Shown piece by piece: positions 29,348-37,314 of a DNA stretch of 64,000 bases (the stretch's first letter is position 1; every line of letters starts with the position of its first letter). The notes below the pieces were generated by a model. It worked only from the letters and a program-made list of their open reading frames with translations, made no database searches and had not been told where the DNA came from. Made by a program: the position numbers and the translations under genes. Source of the DNA: Hyphomicrobium_A sp963812795 (GTDB lineage: Bacteria > Pseudomonadota > Alphaproteobacteria > Rhizobiales > Hyphomicrobiaceae); assembly GCA_963812795.1 (NCBI GenBank), contig CAWEWG010000007.1, forward strand, positions 975,298-1,039,297, in the 5' to 3' direction.

Positions 29348-30373
29348 TCAGCGCGCGGCTGCAACGGCCGCGCGCCGGCTCCCTCCACTCGTGTTGGCGA
29401 AGCCTGGCTCAAAGACTGCGAAGGTGCCGCGACCTGCCGCCTTGGCGCTGTAGAGCGCCAGATCGACGTTGCGCATCAGCTCTTCCGCGGTGGCGCCATG
29501 CTGCGGGGCAAGAACGACGCCGATGCTGCCGCCGATAGTGAGTTCGTGTCCGAGTATGCGGCGAGGAACGCGGATCGCCGCCAGCAACCGCCGCGTCATC
29601 TCTTCCGCCTCCGCCACCGTGCTCACGCCGGTCTGGATGACCGCGAACTCATCGCCTCCCAGCCGGGCGACGAGATCGTCGCCGCGTACCGCCTCGCGCA
29701 ACGATCCGACGACGCTGCACAGCAGCTCGTCGCCGGCCGGATGCCCCAGCCCGTCGTTTATCTCCTTGAACTTGTCGAGATCGATCCAGTGCACCGCGAA
29801 CCCCGTCTCGGGACGCAGGTGCTGCAGGGCATTCTCCAGCTCCAGGCTGAAGTAGACGCGGTTGGCGGCGGTGGTCAGCGGATCGTGGTGAGCCAACCAT
29901 GTGATCCTCTGTTCTGCCTTGCGCCGCTCCGTGATGTCTTCTTGAATGTCGACCCAGCCGCCGCCAGCAAGCGGCTGATTGGTCACCTCCACGGTCTTCC
30001 CGTTCTGCAGATGCTGCGTGTACGCGAAGGTTTCGCCACACGCCAGCTTGGCAATGTGGGCTTTAATCCACGCGCACTGACGCTCGATCTCCTGCGGATC
30101 GTCACGGCCTATGGCTTGCTTCACGTGCCAGCGCACGATGTTGGCGAGCGGCGTCCCCGGCCGCGTCAAGCGGGCCGGCAAATCGTATATCTCGCGATAC
30201 TGCTTGTTGCACACGATCAGGCGCTGCTCTGAATTGAACATCGACAGGCCGCGGCCCATATTGTTCAGCGCAACGTCGAACCAGCGATTGAGCTGCTGCA
30301 GCTCCTTTTTCCGCTGCAGCAGCTCGGCCGTATTGGCCTTCAAGGCGGTGATGGCTTGCGCGAGCTCGATCAC
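29348..30373 (-). CDS. PAS-GGDEF diguanylate cyclase
   Basis: This protein should make cyclic di-GMP. An N-terminal coiled coil (LLQRKKELQQLNRWFDVALN) leads to a PAS-like domain of the PAS-7 type with the segment GRGLSMFNSEQRLIVCNKQY. The GGDEF domain follows from HHDPLTTAANRVYF, with the active motif GGDEF intact. No membrane segments are visible. The annotated start is GTG at 30373, but the frame stays open upstream for 42 more codons with protein-like Lys/Pro-rich sequence and no conventional start, ending near an A7 run at 30441-30447. A missing start through an indel is possible. Confidence 0.85.
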   Translation of the reverse strand: MIELAQAITALKANTAELLQRKKELQQLNRWFDVALNNMGRGLSMFNSEQRLIVCNKQYREIYDLPARLTRPGTPLANIVRWHVKQAIGRDDPQEIERQCAWIKAHIAKLACGETFAYTQHLQNGKTVEVTNQPLAGGGWVDIQEDITERRKAEQRITWLAHHDPLTTAANRVYFSLELENALQHLRPETGFAVHWIDLDKFKEINDGLGHPAGDELLCSVVGSLREAVRGDDLVARLGGDEFAVIQTGVSTVAEAEEMTRRLLAAIRVPRRILGHELTIGGSIGVVLAPQHGATAEELMRNVDLALYSAKAAGRGTFAVFEPGFANTSGGSRRAAVAAAR

Positions 30374-30615
30374 CCCGAATTTGTCGATGTCGGCGATCGG
30401 CAGAGGTGGAGCTTCCTTGCTCCCCCGCGGCGCCTTCGTATTTTTTTCCTTAGGGGAACGGGCGGGAGCTTGATTTACGATCGGCGCCTCTCGATGACTT
30501 AAGGCCCGGCACCGTAGCCCATGTGGGTAAGCACGCCCCTAAGATGCGGGTGCAAACCGTACACAAATGCTCTCTGGGCAAACTATTTCGCGAGAGAACA
30601 TTCTTGACTGTTGGC

Positions 30616-33390
30616 TTACTCGGACGGGGCGGCGTCGCCGTTATCGCTGGCATCCTCGCTGCCATCGCTGCCGTCATCGGGGATGTGCTCGACGGAGACG
30701 ACCTTCTCCTCCGCGTCGGTCTTGAACACGCGCACGCCCTGCGTGTTGCGACCGGCGATGCGCACGTCGTTGACCGGGCAGCGGATGAGCTGGCCGGCGT
30801 CGGTCACCAGCATGATCTGATCGTTGTCGGCAACCGGGAACGAGGCGACCAGAGGACCATTGCGGTCGTTGACGACCATGGCGACGATGCCTTTGCCACC
30901 GCGGCCGGAGGTCCGATACTCGTACGATGAGGACCGCTTGCCGAAGCCGCGCTCCGACACCGTCAGCACGAACTGCTCCTTGCCGCCGAGCTCGGCGAAG
31001 CGTTCCGGCGACAGATCTGCCCCCTCGACGACCTCCTCGTCCGCCTCGGCTTCCGCCGCCGGCTCGGCATCGGCGATATCCTCGCCTTGCGCGCGGCGCA
31101 GCATGGTCGCCTGCTTCAGGTAGGCGGCGCGCTCGGACGCATCGGCGTCGACGTGCGTGAGGACCGTCATGGAGATGACCTGATCGCCATCGTCGAGCTT
31201 GATGCCGCGCACGCCGTCGCTGTCACGCCCCTTGAACAGGCGCACCTCGTCCTCGAGCAGGAAGCGGATGCAGCGGCCCTGCGCCGTCGTCAGCAGCACG
31301 TCGTTCGCCGGCGTGCAGATGCGCACCGCGACGATGCTGTCGCCCTCGTCGAGCTTCATGGCGATCTTGCCGTTGCGGTTGATATTCTCGAAGTCGGAAA
31401 GCGCGTTGCGGCGCACCTTGCCCGAGCGCGTGGCGAAGGCGAGCTGCAGCGTGCCCCACGTCTCGGCGTCCTCGGGCAGCGGCAGGATGGAGGTGATGAC
31501 CTCGCCCTGCGCCAGCGGTAGCAGGTTGACCAGCGCCTTGCCGACCGCGGTCGGCGTCGACGCCGGCAGGCGCCAGACTTTCATGCGGTAGCACATGCCG
31601 CGCGATGAGAAGAACAGCACCGGCGTGTGCGTCGAGGCGACGAACAGCGTGGTGATGACGTCCTCTTCGCGCGTGCCGGCACCCGAGCGGCCCTTGCCGC
31701 CACGGCGCTGCGCCCGATAGGTGGCGAGCGGCACGCGCTTGATGTAGCCCTTGAGCGAGACGGTGACGACGCAGTCCTCGCGCTGGATGAGGTCCTCGTC
31801 CTCGACCTCGCCCTCCATCTCGAGGATCTCGGTCTTGCGCGGCGTCGCGAACTCGTCGCGGATGGCGGTGAGCTCGCCCTTGACGATCTCGACGACACGC
31901 AGGCGCGAGGCGAGGATGGCGAGGTATTCCTTGATCTCCTCGCCGATTTTCTTCAGCTCGTCGGCGATCTCGTCGCGGCCCAGCGCGGTGAGGCGGGCAA
32001 GACGCAACTCGAGGATGGCCTTGGCCTGCTCCTCGGAGAGCTTGTAGGTGCCGTTCTCCGCCACCTTGTGGCGCGGATCGGCAATGAGCATGACCAGCGG
32101 GGCGATGTCGCGCGCCGGCCAGTCGCGCTCCATCAACTGCTCGCGCGCCACCGCCGGGCTCGGCGCATTGCGGATGAGCTTGATCACCTCGTCGATGTTG
32201 GCGACGGCGATGGCGAGGCCGACCAACACGTGCGCCCGCTCGCGTGCCTTGTTGAGCAGGAACTTGGTACGCCTTGAGACCACTTCCTCGCGGAAGGTGG
32301 TGAAGGCTTCGACCATGTCCTTGAGATTGAGGCTCTCCGGGCGCCCGCCGTTGATCGCCAGCATGTTGGCGCCGAACGTCGTCTGCAGGTCGGAGAAGCG
32401 GTAGAGCTGGTTCAACACCACGTCGGCGACGGCATCGCGCTTCAATTCGATGACGATGCGCATGCCTTCGCGGTTGGTCTCGTCCCAGATGTCGGCGATG
32501 CCTTCGACGCGCTTGTCGCGCACGAGGTCGGCGATCTTCTCGATCAGCGTCTTCTTGTTGATCTGGTACGGGATGGCGGTGACGATCAGCGCCTCGCGAT
32601 CCTTGCGCACCGGCTCCACCTCGACCCTGGCGCGCATGAGGATGGAGCCGCGGCCCTTGTGGTAGGCGGAGAGGATGCCGCTGCGGCCGATGATAAGCCC
32701 GCCGGTCGGGAAGTCCGGCCCCTGGATGATCTGGCACAGCTCGTCGATGGAAATTTCCGGGTTTTCCAGGTGTGCAAGGCAGGCGTCGATGACCTCGCCC
32801 AAGTTATGCGGGGGAATGTTGGTCGCCATGCCGACGGCGATGCCGCCGGCGCCGTTGACCAGCAGGTTGGGAAACTTCGCCGGCATCACCGACGGCTCCA
32901 GCAGCCGGTCGTCGTAGTTGGGCTTGAAGTCGACCGTGTCCTTGTCGAGGTCGTCGAGCAGGTACTGCGCGATCTTCGACAGCCGCGCTTCGGTATAGCG
33001 TTCGGCCGCCGGCGGATCGCCGTCGACGGAGCCGAAGTTGCCTTGGCCATCGATCAGCGGCACGCGCAGGGAGAACTCCTGCGCCATGCGCACGAGCGCG
33101 TCGTAGATGGCGAGGTTGCCGTGCGGATGGAAGTCGCCCATCGTGTCGCCCACGACCTTGGACGACTTCATGTGCTTCTTGTTCCAGTCGAGACCCAGCC
33201 GCTGCATGGCGTAGAGGATGCGCCGATGCACGGGCTTCAGGCCGTCGCGCACGTCGGGCAGCGCGCGGCTGACGATGACGCTCATGGCGTACTCGAGGTA
33301 CGAGCGCTTCATCTCCTCGGCGAGCGTGATGGGTCGGATGTCGCTCGGCTCTTTGCCGCCGGGCGTCTGGTCGTCGGTTTTGTCGGCCAC
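30616..33390 (-). CDS. gyrA: DNA gyrase subunit A
   Basis: This is the breakage-reunion subunit, 924 residues from the GTG at 33390. The catalytic Tyr is at about residue 132 in AERYTEARL. The GyrA-box QRRGGKG in the C-terminal domain distinguishes it from ParC. The C-terminal wrapping domain contains an acidic insert near residues 775-800 (DIADAEPAAEAEADEEVVEG). In the quinolone-determining region it reads HPHGNLAIYDA, where E. coli has HPHGDSAVYDT, so the positions matching Asp82 and Ser83 are Asn and Leu. I chose GTG by alignment to the family; the longer frame to 33498 is not conserved. Confidence 0.95.
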   Translation of the reverse strand: MADKTDDQTPGGKEPSDIRPITLAEEMKRSYLEYAMSVIVSRALPDVRDGLKPVHRRILYAMQRLGLDWNKKHMKSSKVVGDTMGDFHPHGNLAIYDALVRMAQEFSLRVPLIDGQGNFGSVDGDPPAAERYTEARLSKIAQYLLDDLDKDTVDFKPNYDDRLLEPSVMPAKFPNLLVNGAGGIAVGMATNIPPHNLGEVIDACLAHLENPEISIDELCQIIQGPDFPTGGLIIGRSGILSAYHKGRGSILMRARVEVEPVRKDREALIVTAIPYQINKKTLIEKIADLVRDKRVEGIADIWDETNREGMRIVIELKRDAVADVVLNQLYRFSDLQTTFGANMLAINGGRPESLNLKDMVEAFTTFREEVVSRRTKFLLNKARERAHVLVGLAIAVANIDEVIKLIRNAPSPAVAREQLMERDWPARDIAPLVMLIADPRHKVAENGTYKLSEEQAKAILELRLARLTALGRDEIADELKKIGEEIKEYLAILASRLRVVEIVKGELTAIRDEFATPRKTEILEMEGEVEDEDLIQREDCVVTVSLKGYIKRVPLATYRAQRRGGKGRSGAGTREEDVITTLFVASTHTPVLFFSSRGMCYRMKVWRLPASTPTAVGKALVNLLPLAQGEVITSILPLPEDAETWGTLQLAFATRSGKVRRNALSDFENINRNGKIAMKLDEGDSIVAVRICTPANDVLLTTAQGRCIRFLLEDEVRLFKGRDSDGVRGIKLDDGDQVISMTVLTHVDADASERAAYLKQATMLRRAQGEDIADAEPAAEAEADEEVVEGADLSPERFAELGGKEQFVLTVSERGFGKRSSSYEYRTSGRGGKGIVAMVVNDRNGPLVASFPVADNDQIMLVTDAGQLIRCPVNDVRIAGRNTQGVRVFKTDAEEKVVSVEHIPDDGSDGSEDASDNGDAAPSE

Positions 33391-33415
33391 GATTTTGTGC
33401 TGTCCGCTGATAGCG

Positions 33416-33443
33416 CGACGCACGCCTTTTGGGGCGTGCGTCG
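33416..33443 (-). promoter_or_regulatory. Strong hairpin in the gyrA leader
   Basis: An uninterrupted 11-bp stem (CGACGCACGCC with its complement) and a 6-nt loop lie 26 nt upstream of the gyrA start. No T-run follows on either strand, so it is not a typical terminator. It may stabilise the leader or act in supercoiling-dependent control of gyrA. Confidence 0.45.
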
Positions 33444-33707
33444 AGGGCTCTGAATCTGCGCGAATATTACCCCAGATCGCGGCGCCGGTGCAATGCACGC
33501 GACGCTATGCAGCGGGGACCGGAGCGGGATAATTCCGCGCTATTTTTCAGTAAGTTACGCCGTGCGGAAAATCGCTGGTGCCGGCACGGCGACGACTTGT
33601 GTGCGACACACGGAGGGGCTACATGCCTGCAGGCGGCAGCTTGGTTAATAGAAGCTCGCCGACCGGGGCCGCGAGGCGGACCGGTAGACCGAATGAAGGA
33701 GAGTTCG

Positions 33708-34415
33708 ATGCACAGAGGCGTGTTGGCCGTGGCGGCCGTCGTGGCGTTATGGACGCTGCCGGCCTTTGCCCAGACGACCGGCGTTACGCAGGACGTGTTT
33801 CTGACGACGCAGGGCGACGGCCAGTATCTTGCCAAGGATCTGCTACTCGGCGCCAAGGTGCACAACGCCGAAGGCGCGATCGTCGGCGACGTCGAGGATC
33901 TGATCCTCAACGCCGACAACCAGGTGCAGGGCGTCATCATGGGCATCGGCGGTTTTGCCGGCTGGGGCGAGAAGCGCGTCGGCGTCGCCCTTTCGGCACT
34001 GCAGATCAAGAACGAGAACAACATCGTCACCGTGACGCTGCCGCAGGCGACCAAGGAGACCCTCGAAGCGCTTCCCACCTTTGAGCGCAAGACGCCGCCG
34101 AAGTCGCTCGTCGACCGCGCCATCGAGAAGGCCAAGGAGCTCTCCGACAAGGGCTCCGTCACGGCGAAGGAAGCCTACGACAAGGCCAAGCCGGCGCTGG
34201 AGAAGGCCTACGAGGACGTGAAGACGCAGGCGGGCCCGGCGCTGGAAAAGGCGCAAGAAGCGACGAAGGATGCCTACGAGGCGGCCAAGAAGGCGATGGA
34301 GCCTGCGCCGACGGATACTCCGGCGACGACTCCTCCCGCCACCGAGCCGACGCCTCCGGCTGCGACGCCGCCTGCCGAGACGCCGAAAGAGACGCCTCCG
34401 GCCACAACGCCCTGA
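33708..34415 (+). CDS. Secreted PRC-barrel protein with Ala/Lys- and Pro-rich tail
   Basis: This 235-residue protein has a signal peptide (MHRGVLAVAAVVALWTLPAF, cleavage near AFAQ). A PRC-barrel domain follows, with LLGAKVHNAEGAIVGDVEDL and a glycine-rich loop GIGGFAGWGEKRVGV. After residue 125 there is an apolipoprotein-like helical segment rich in Lys, Ala and Glu, then a Pro/Thr-rich tail. PRC-barrel proteins of this periplasmic type are common in Rhizobiales and are not well characterised. GGAG precedes the ATG. A strong terminator follows. Confidence 0.82.
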   Translation: MHRGVLAVAAVVALWTLPAFAQTTGVTQDVFLTTQGDGQYLAKDLLLGAKVHNAEGAIVGDVEDLILNADNQVQGVIMGIGGFAGWGEKRVGVALSALQIKNENNIVTVTLPQATKETLEALPTFERKTPPKSLVDRAIEKAKELSDKGSVTAKEAYDKAKPALEKAYEDVKTQAGPALEKAQEATKDAYEAAKKAMEPAPTDTPATTPPATEPTPPAATPPAETPKETPPATTP

Positions 34416-34445
34416 TCGTCACGCGCGTCGTACGGCACAAACAAA

Positions 34446-34480
34446 AAGAGCCCCGCAGCGATGCGGGGCTCTTCGTTTTT
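34446..34480. terminator. Strong bidirectional terminator
   Basis: A 12-bp stem (AAGAGCCCCGCA with its complement) and GCGA loop are followed by CGTTTTT on the plus strand and preceded by AAAAA. It lies between convergent genes ending at 34415 (+) and 34497 (-), so it can stop transcription from both. Confidence 0.9.
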
Positions 34481-34496
34481 GCGGTCTCGCGTCGGC

Positions 34497-35372
34497 TTAG
34501 CGGCCGAGCACGCAGACCGTCGCCGGACCCTTGATCATGTTCAAACCGAGCGTCACCCGATACGTCAGGTCGACGCGATCGATGACGCGACGCTCGCCGC
34601 GCAGATCGAACGGAGGCGTCTCTTCGCCGTCGCCGATCTTCTTGCGCACGCGCAGCTCGTCGGGCGGCCCGCGCTCGTAGACGACCGTGAGATCGATGAG
34701 CTCGATCTTGCTGCCGCGCACGGCCAGCTTGATGGCACTGAAGCGGCCCTCGCGGCGACCGATACGGATCGAATCCCGATCGGGCTTGATGCCGACCTTG
34801 CCGCAGCCGAGCTCCTCCCAGCGCGCCGACGGCGGCGGCGGAGGCGGCGGCCCCGCATCGCTCAAACCGAAGACGGCGACCTTGGCGCGGCCGCGCATAC
34901 CCGGCCGCGAGCGGTAGGTGATCTCGATGCGGTCGATCGAACGGTCACCCCAGGCGAACTGGATGGGCCGCGTGCGCCCGCCGGCACGGATGAACTCGCG
35001 CACGCGCAGGCTCTGTGGCGGCCCGCGGTTGAAGAACACGTTGAGGTCGAGGATCTCGACGTCGTTGTCGCGCACTTCGAGCGCCAGCGCGCTGAAGCGG
35101 CCTTCGCGGCGGCCGACGCGGATCACGTCGCGGTCGACGCCGAAGCCGACCGACTGCTCGCCCAGCAGCTCCCACTGCTCGCGTCCGCGGTCGGGACCAC
35201 GGCCACGATCGTAACCCGGCGGCCCGCGATCCCGATCGAAACCGGGCGGACCACGATCGCGATCGTAGTCGGAACCGCGGTCGCGATCGCGCGGTTGCGC
35301 TGACGCGACATCGGCCAGCATCGAAAAGGCGAATAGCGCCAAAAGCGGCGCCATCATCAATCGCCAGAACAT
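34497..35372 (-). CDS. Secreted protein with two tandem DUF2541-like domains
   Basis: This 291-residue protein has a signal peptide ending near ASAQ. A low-complexity stretch of RDRGPPG-type repeats (residues 28-62) follows. Two copies of the same beta-rich domain come next, at about 66-172 (WELLGEQSVGFGVDRDVIRV) and 183-290 (WEELGCGKVGIKPDRDSIRI), with the shared core GRREGRFSA. The domain looks like DUF2541, known from secreted proteins without a defined role. The duplication inside one chain is the main oddity. It converges with the PRC-barrel gene. Confidence 0.7.
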   Translation of the reverse strand: MFWRLMMAPLLALFAFSMLADVASAQPRDRDRGSDYDRDRGPPGFDRDRGPPGYDRGRGPDRGREQWELLGEQSVGFGVDRDVIRVGRREGRFSALALEVRDNDVEILDLNVFFNRGPPQSLRVREFIRAGGRTRPIQFAWGDRSIDRIEITYRSRPGMRGRAKVAVFGLSDAGPPPPPPPSARWEELGCGKVGIKPDRDSIRIGRREGRFSAIKLAVRGSKIELIDLTVVYERGPPDELRVRKKIGDGEETPPFDLRGERRVIDRVDLTYRVTLGLNMIKGPATVCVLGR

Positions 35373-35686
35373 ATTTCACTCCCTAGTTGGACCGGCGGCC
35401 GCAGCCGCGCGGTGACAAGACCCAGTTTGCGGGCCTGCGTCGACGGAATTGTGATACCCGGGCCGCGATGAACGCAGGCTGCAAGGCAGCGCCCGCGGCT
35501 AACATCGCGACAAACAAGCAAGATCCCGACGGGCCGGAAAGTCTGTTATTCCCCGCCGACGGCCAGTGGCTTGCGAAGTGACCAGGTTCGTCGGTGACTT
35601 AACCTCTCCCTCAAATCATCCCCTTGCAACCTGCGTGTCGCGTAGCCGTTGCATGCAAACCCGCAACACTTTCGGCGGAGGAGAAC
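35373..35686. other. Divergent intergenic interval
   Basis: This interval separates the start of the minus-strand DUF2541-like gene from the plus-strand DUF899 gene. No gene or RNA recognised. It ends with GGCGGAGGAG, the ribosome-binding site of the DUF899 gene. Confidence 0.4.
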
Positions 35687-36448
35687 ATGGCCCGACAAGA
35701 AGGTCCCGGAGTTCCTGCTCCGTCCATGCGCGAACCCATTGGCGACTTCGATGTGGTTTCGGAAGATGAATGGAACGCTGCCCGCGAGATGCTGCTCGCG
35801 GAGGAAAAGGCCCTGATGAAAGCCAAGGATCGTCTGGTCGCTAAGCGCAGGCTGCTGCCGGTCACCGAAGTTGACCGCAATTACAGATTCATAGGCACGG
35901 ATGGTGATGCGGATCTGCTGGGGCTGTTCGAAGGACGACGACAGCTTATCGTCTATCGTTTCTTCTATGCGCCCGATGTCGAAAATTGGCCGGATGGGGC
36001 ATGCAGCGGTTGCTCCTTGTTCGCTGACACCGTCGTTCATCCAGCCCATCTTGCAGCCCGCGACACGACCCTCGCCTTCGTCACTGCTGCTCCTATCGAC
36101 AAGATCGAGAGCCTGCGCGAACGGATGGGGTGGAGCCACATTCCCTTTTATTCGCTGCCGGACGAGCGTTTCTCTCGGGATTTCGGCGTTGAAGAACTAT
36201 TCGGCATCAACGTCTTCATCCGGCGCGGGGAAAGTATTTTCCGCACCTATTTTCTAAACGGCCGCGGCATTGAGGAAATAGGTCCCGTCTGGTCATTTCT
36301 CGACATGACGCTGTTAGGTCGGCAGGAGGCTTGGCAGGAGGTGCCGCAGGGGCGTCCTCAGGGCGAGCCCTACACGTGGTGGCGTCTTCACGACAACTAC
36401 GGCCAAGTCGCTGCTCCCAACCCTCCACACCCAAAGGGAGACACATGA
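35687..36448 (+). CDS. DUF899 (thioredoxin-like) protein 1
   Basis: A 253-residue member of the DUF899 family, with a thioredoxin-like fold. The Cys pair CSGC lies at residues 106-109, in the context FYAPDVENWPDGACSGCSLF. Later segments FVTAAPIDKIESLRERMGW and YSLPDERFSRDFG are family-typical, and the end has PYTWWRLHDNYG. A redox or dithiol role is inferred from the fold. A clear GGAGGAG site precedes the ATG at 35687. A second, divergent DUF899 gene is at 55448-56131. Confidence 0.85.
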   Translation: MARQEGPGVPAPSMREPIGDFDVVSEDEWNAAREMLLAEEKALMKAKDRLVAKRRLLPVTEVDRNYRFIGTDGDADLLGLFEGRRQLIVYRFFYAPDVENWPDGACSGCSLFADTVVHPAHLAARDTTLAFVTAAPIDKIESLRERMGWSHIPFYSLPDERFSRDFGVEELFGINVFIRRGESIFRTYFLNGRGIEEIGPVWSFLDMTLLGRQEAWQEVPQGRPQGEPYTWWRLHDNYGQVAAPNPPHPKGDT

Positions 36449-36557
36449 GTTGGGCGAGTCTCCCTGGGAGAGGTGGCCCTGCGGACCGTCGCAAAAAAAT
36501 GTCCCGGAGGCGAAGCTCCGGGACAGTGACGGGTCGGACTAAAGTTCGCGTGGCTAG

Positions 36558-37068
36558 TTAGAACGGGATCTCGTCGTCGAGCTGCTTGTCGAAGTTGCCG
36601 CCGCCGCTCTTGGCGCCAGCGCCGCCGCCGCTGCGCGCCGCGCGCGGGGCATCCGCGTAGCCGTTGTCGGCGCCGCCGTAGTCGGCCTGGCCGCCTTCCG
36701 ACATGCCGCCGCCCGGAGCGGCCGTCGAGCATCGTCAGGTTGCCGTTGAAGCCCTGCAGCACGACCTCGGTCGAGTAGCGGTCCTGGCCGTCCTGGCCCT
36801 GCCACTTGCGTGTCTGCAGCGCGCCCTCGATGAACACCTTGGCGCCCTTCTTCAGGTACTGCTCGGCGATCTTGCAGAGGTTCTCGTTGAAGATGACGAC
36901 CGAGTGCCACTCGGTCTTCTCGCGCCGCTCGCCCGTCGCCTTGTCGCGCCAGGATTTCGACGTGGCGATGCGCAGGTTGGCGATCGGGCGGCCGTCCTGA
37001 GTGCGGCGGATCTCCGGATCCTTGCCGAGATTGCCGACCAGGATCACCTTGTTGACCGAACCAGCCAT
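36558..37068 (-). CDS. ssb: Single-stranded DNA-binding protein (one frameshift)
   Basis: Ssb coats single-stranded DNA during replication and repair. The OB-fold starts MAGSVNKVILVGNLGKDPEI and includes WHSVVIFNENLCKIAEQYLKKG. The flexible Gly-rich linker is read in another frame after a shift near 36715. The conserved acidic tip DDEIPF ends at the TAA at 36558-36560, which shows that the real product continues past the break. GAGGAGTGCAAGG precedes the ATG. The gene usually lies beside uvrA in alphaproteobacteria; here about 9 kb separate them. Confidence 0.92.
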
Positions 37069-37314
37069 GCCTTGCACTCCTCGCGTTTGCGGCGCGCCAC
37101 CTCGGCAGCCGCTATGAACGATCCTCTCACCGGCTCGCCCGATGAGTCGCACTCGCAACCTACCCCATCGACGGGGCTGTGCTCGCGGCGATGGCGGGTT
37201 GTCCACGCGAATCGCCGGCGCCGTGTTCATCATATGTTCCATAGATAGGACGCCGCCACGACCTTGGCAAGACAGGACGGCTGCCGACCGCACCGTGCTG
37301 CTTTGATTAGGGGT

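Noticed and set aside
31223..32737. Second minus-strand frame of about 504 codons inside gyrA
   Set aside because: It is an alternate frame of the intact gyrA gene, Arg/His/Gly-rich and without homology.
35170..35295. Short tandem-like repeats of GATCGCGATCG and CGGGCGGACC type
   Set aside because: They are the coding sequence of the RDRGPPG low-complexity stretch of the secreted protein. They are not a CRISPR array or an independent repeat.
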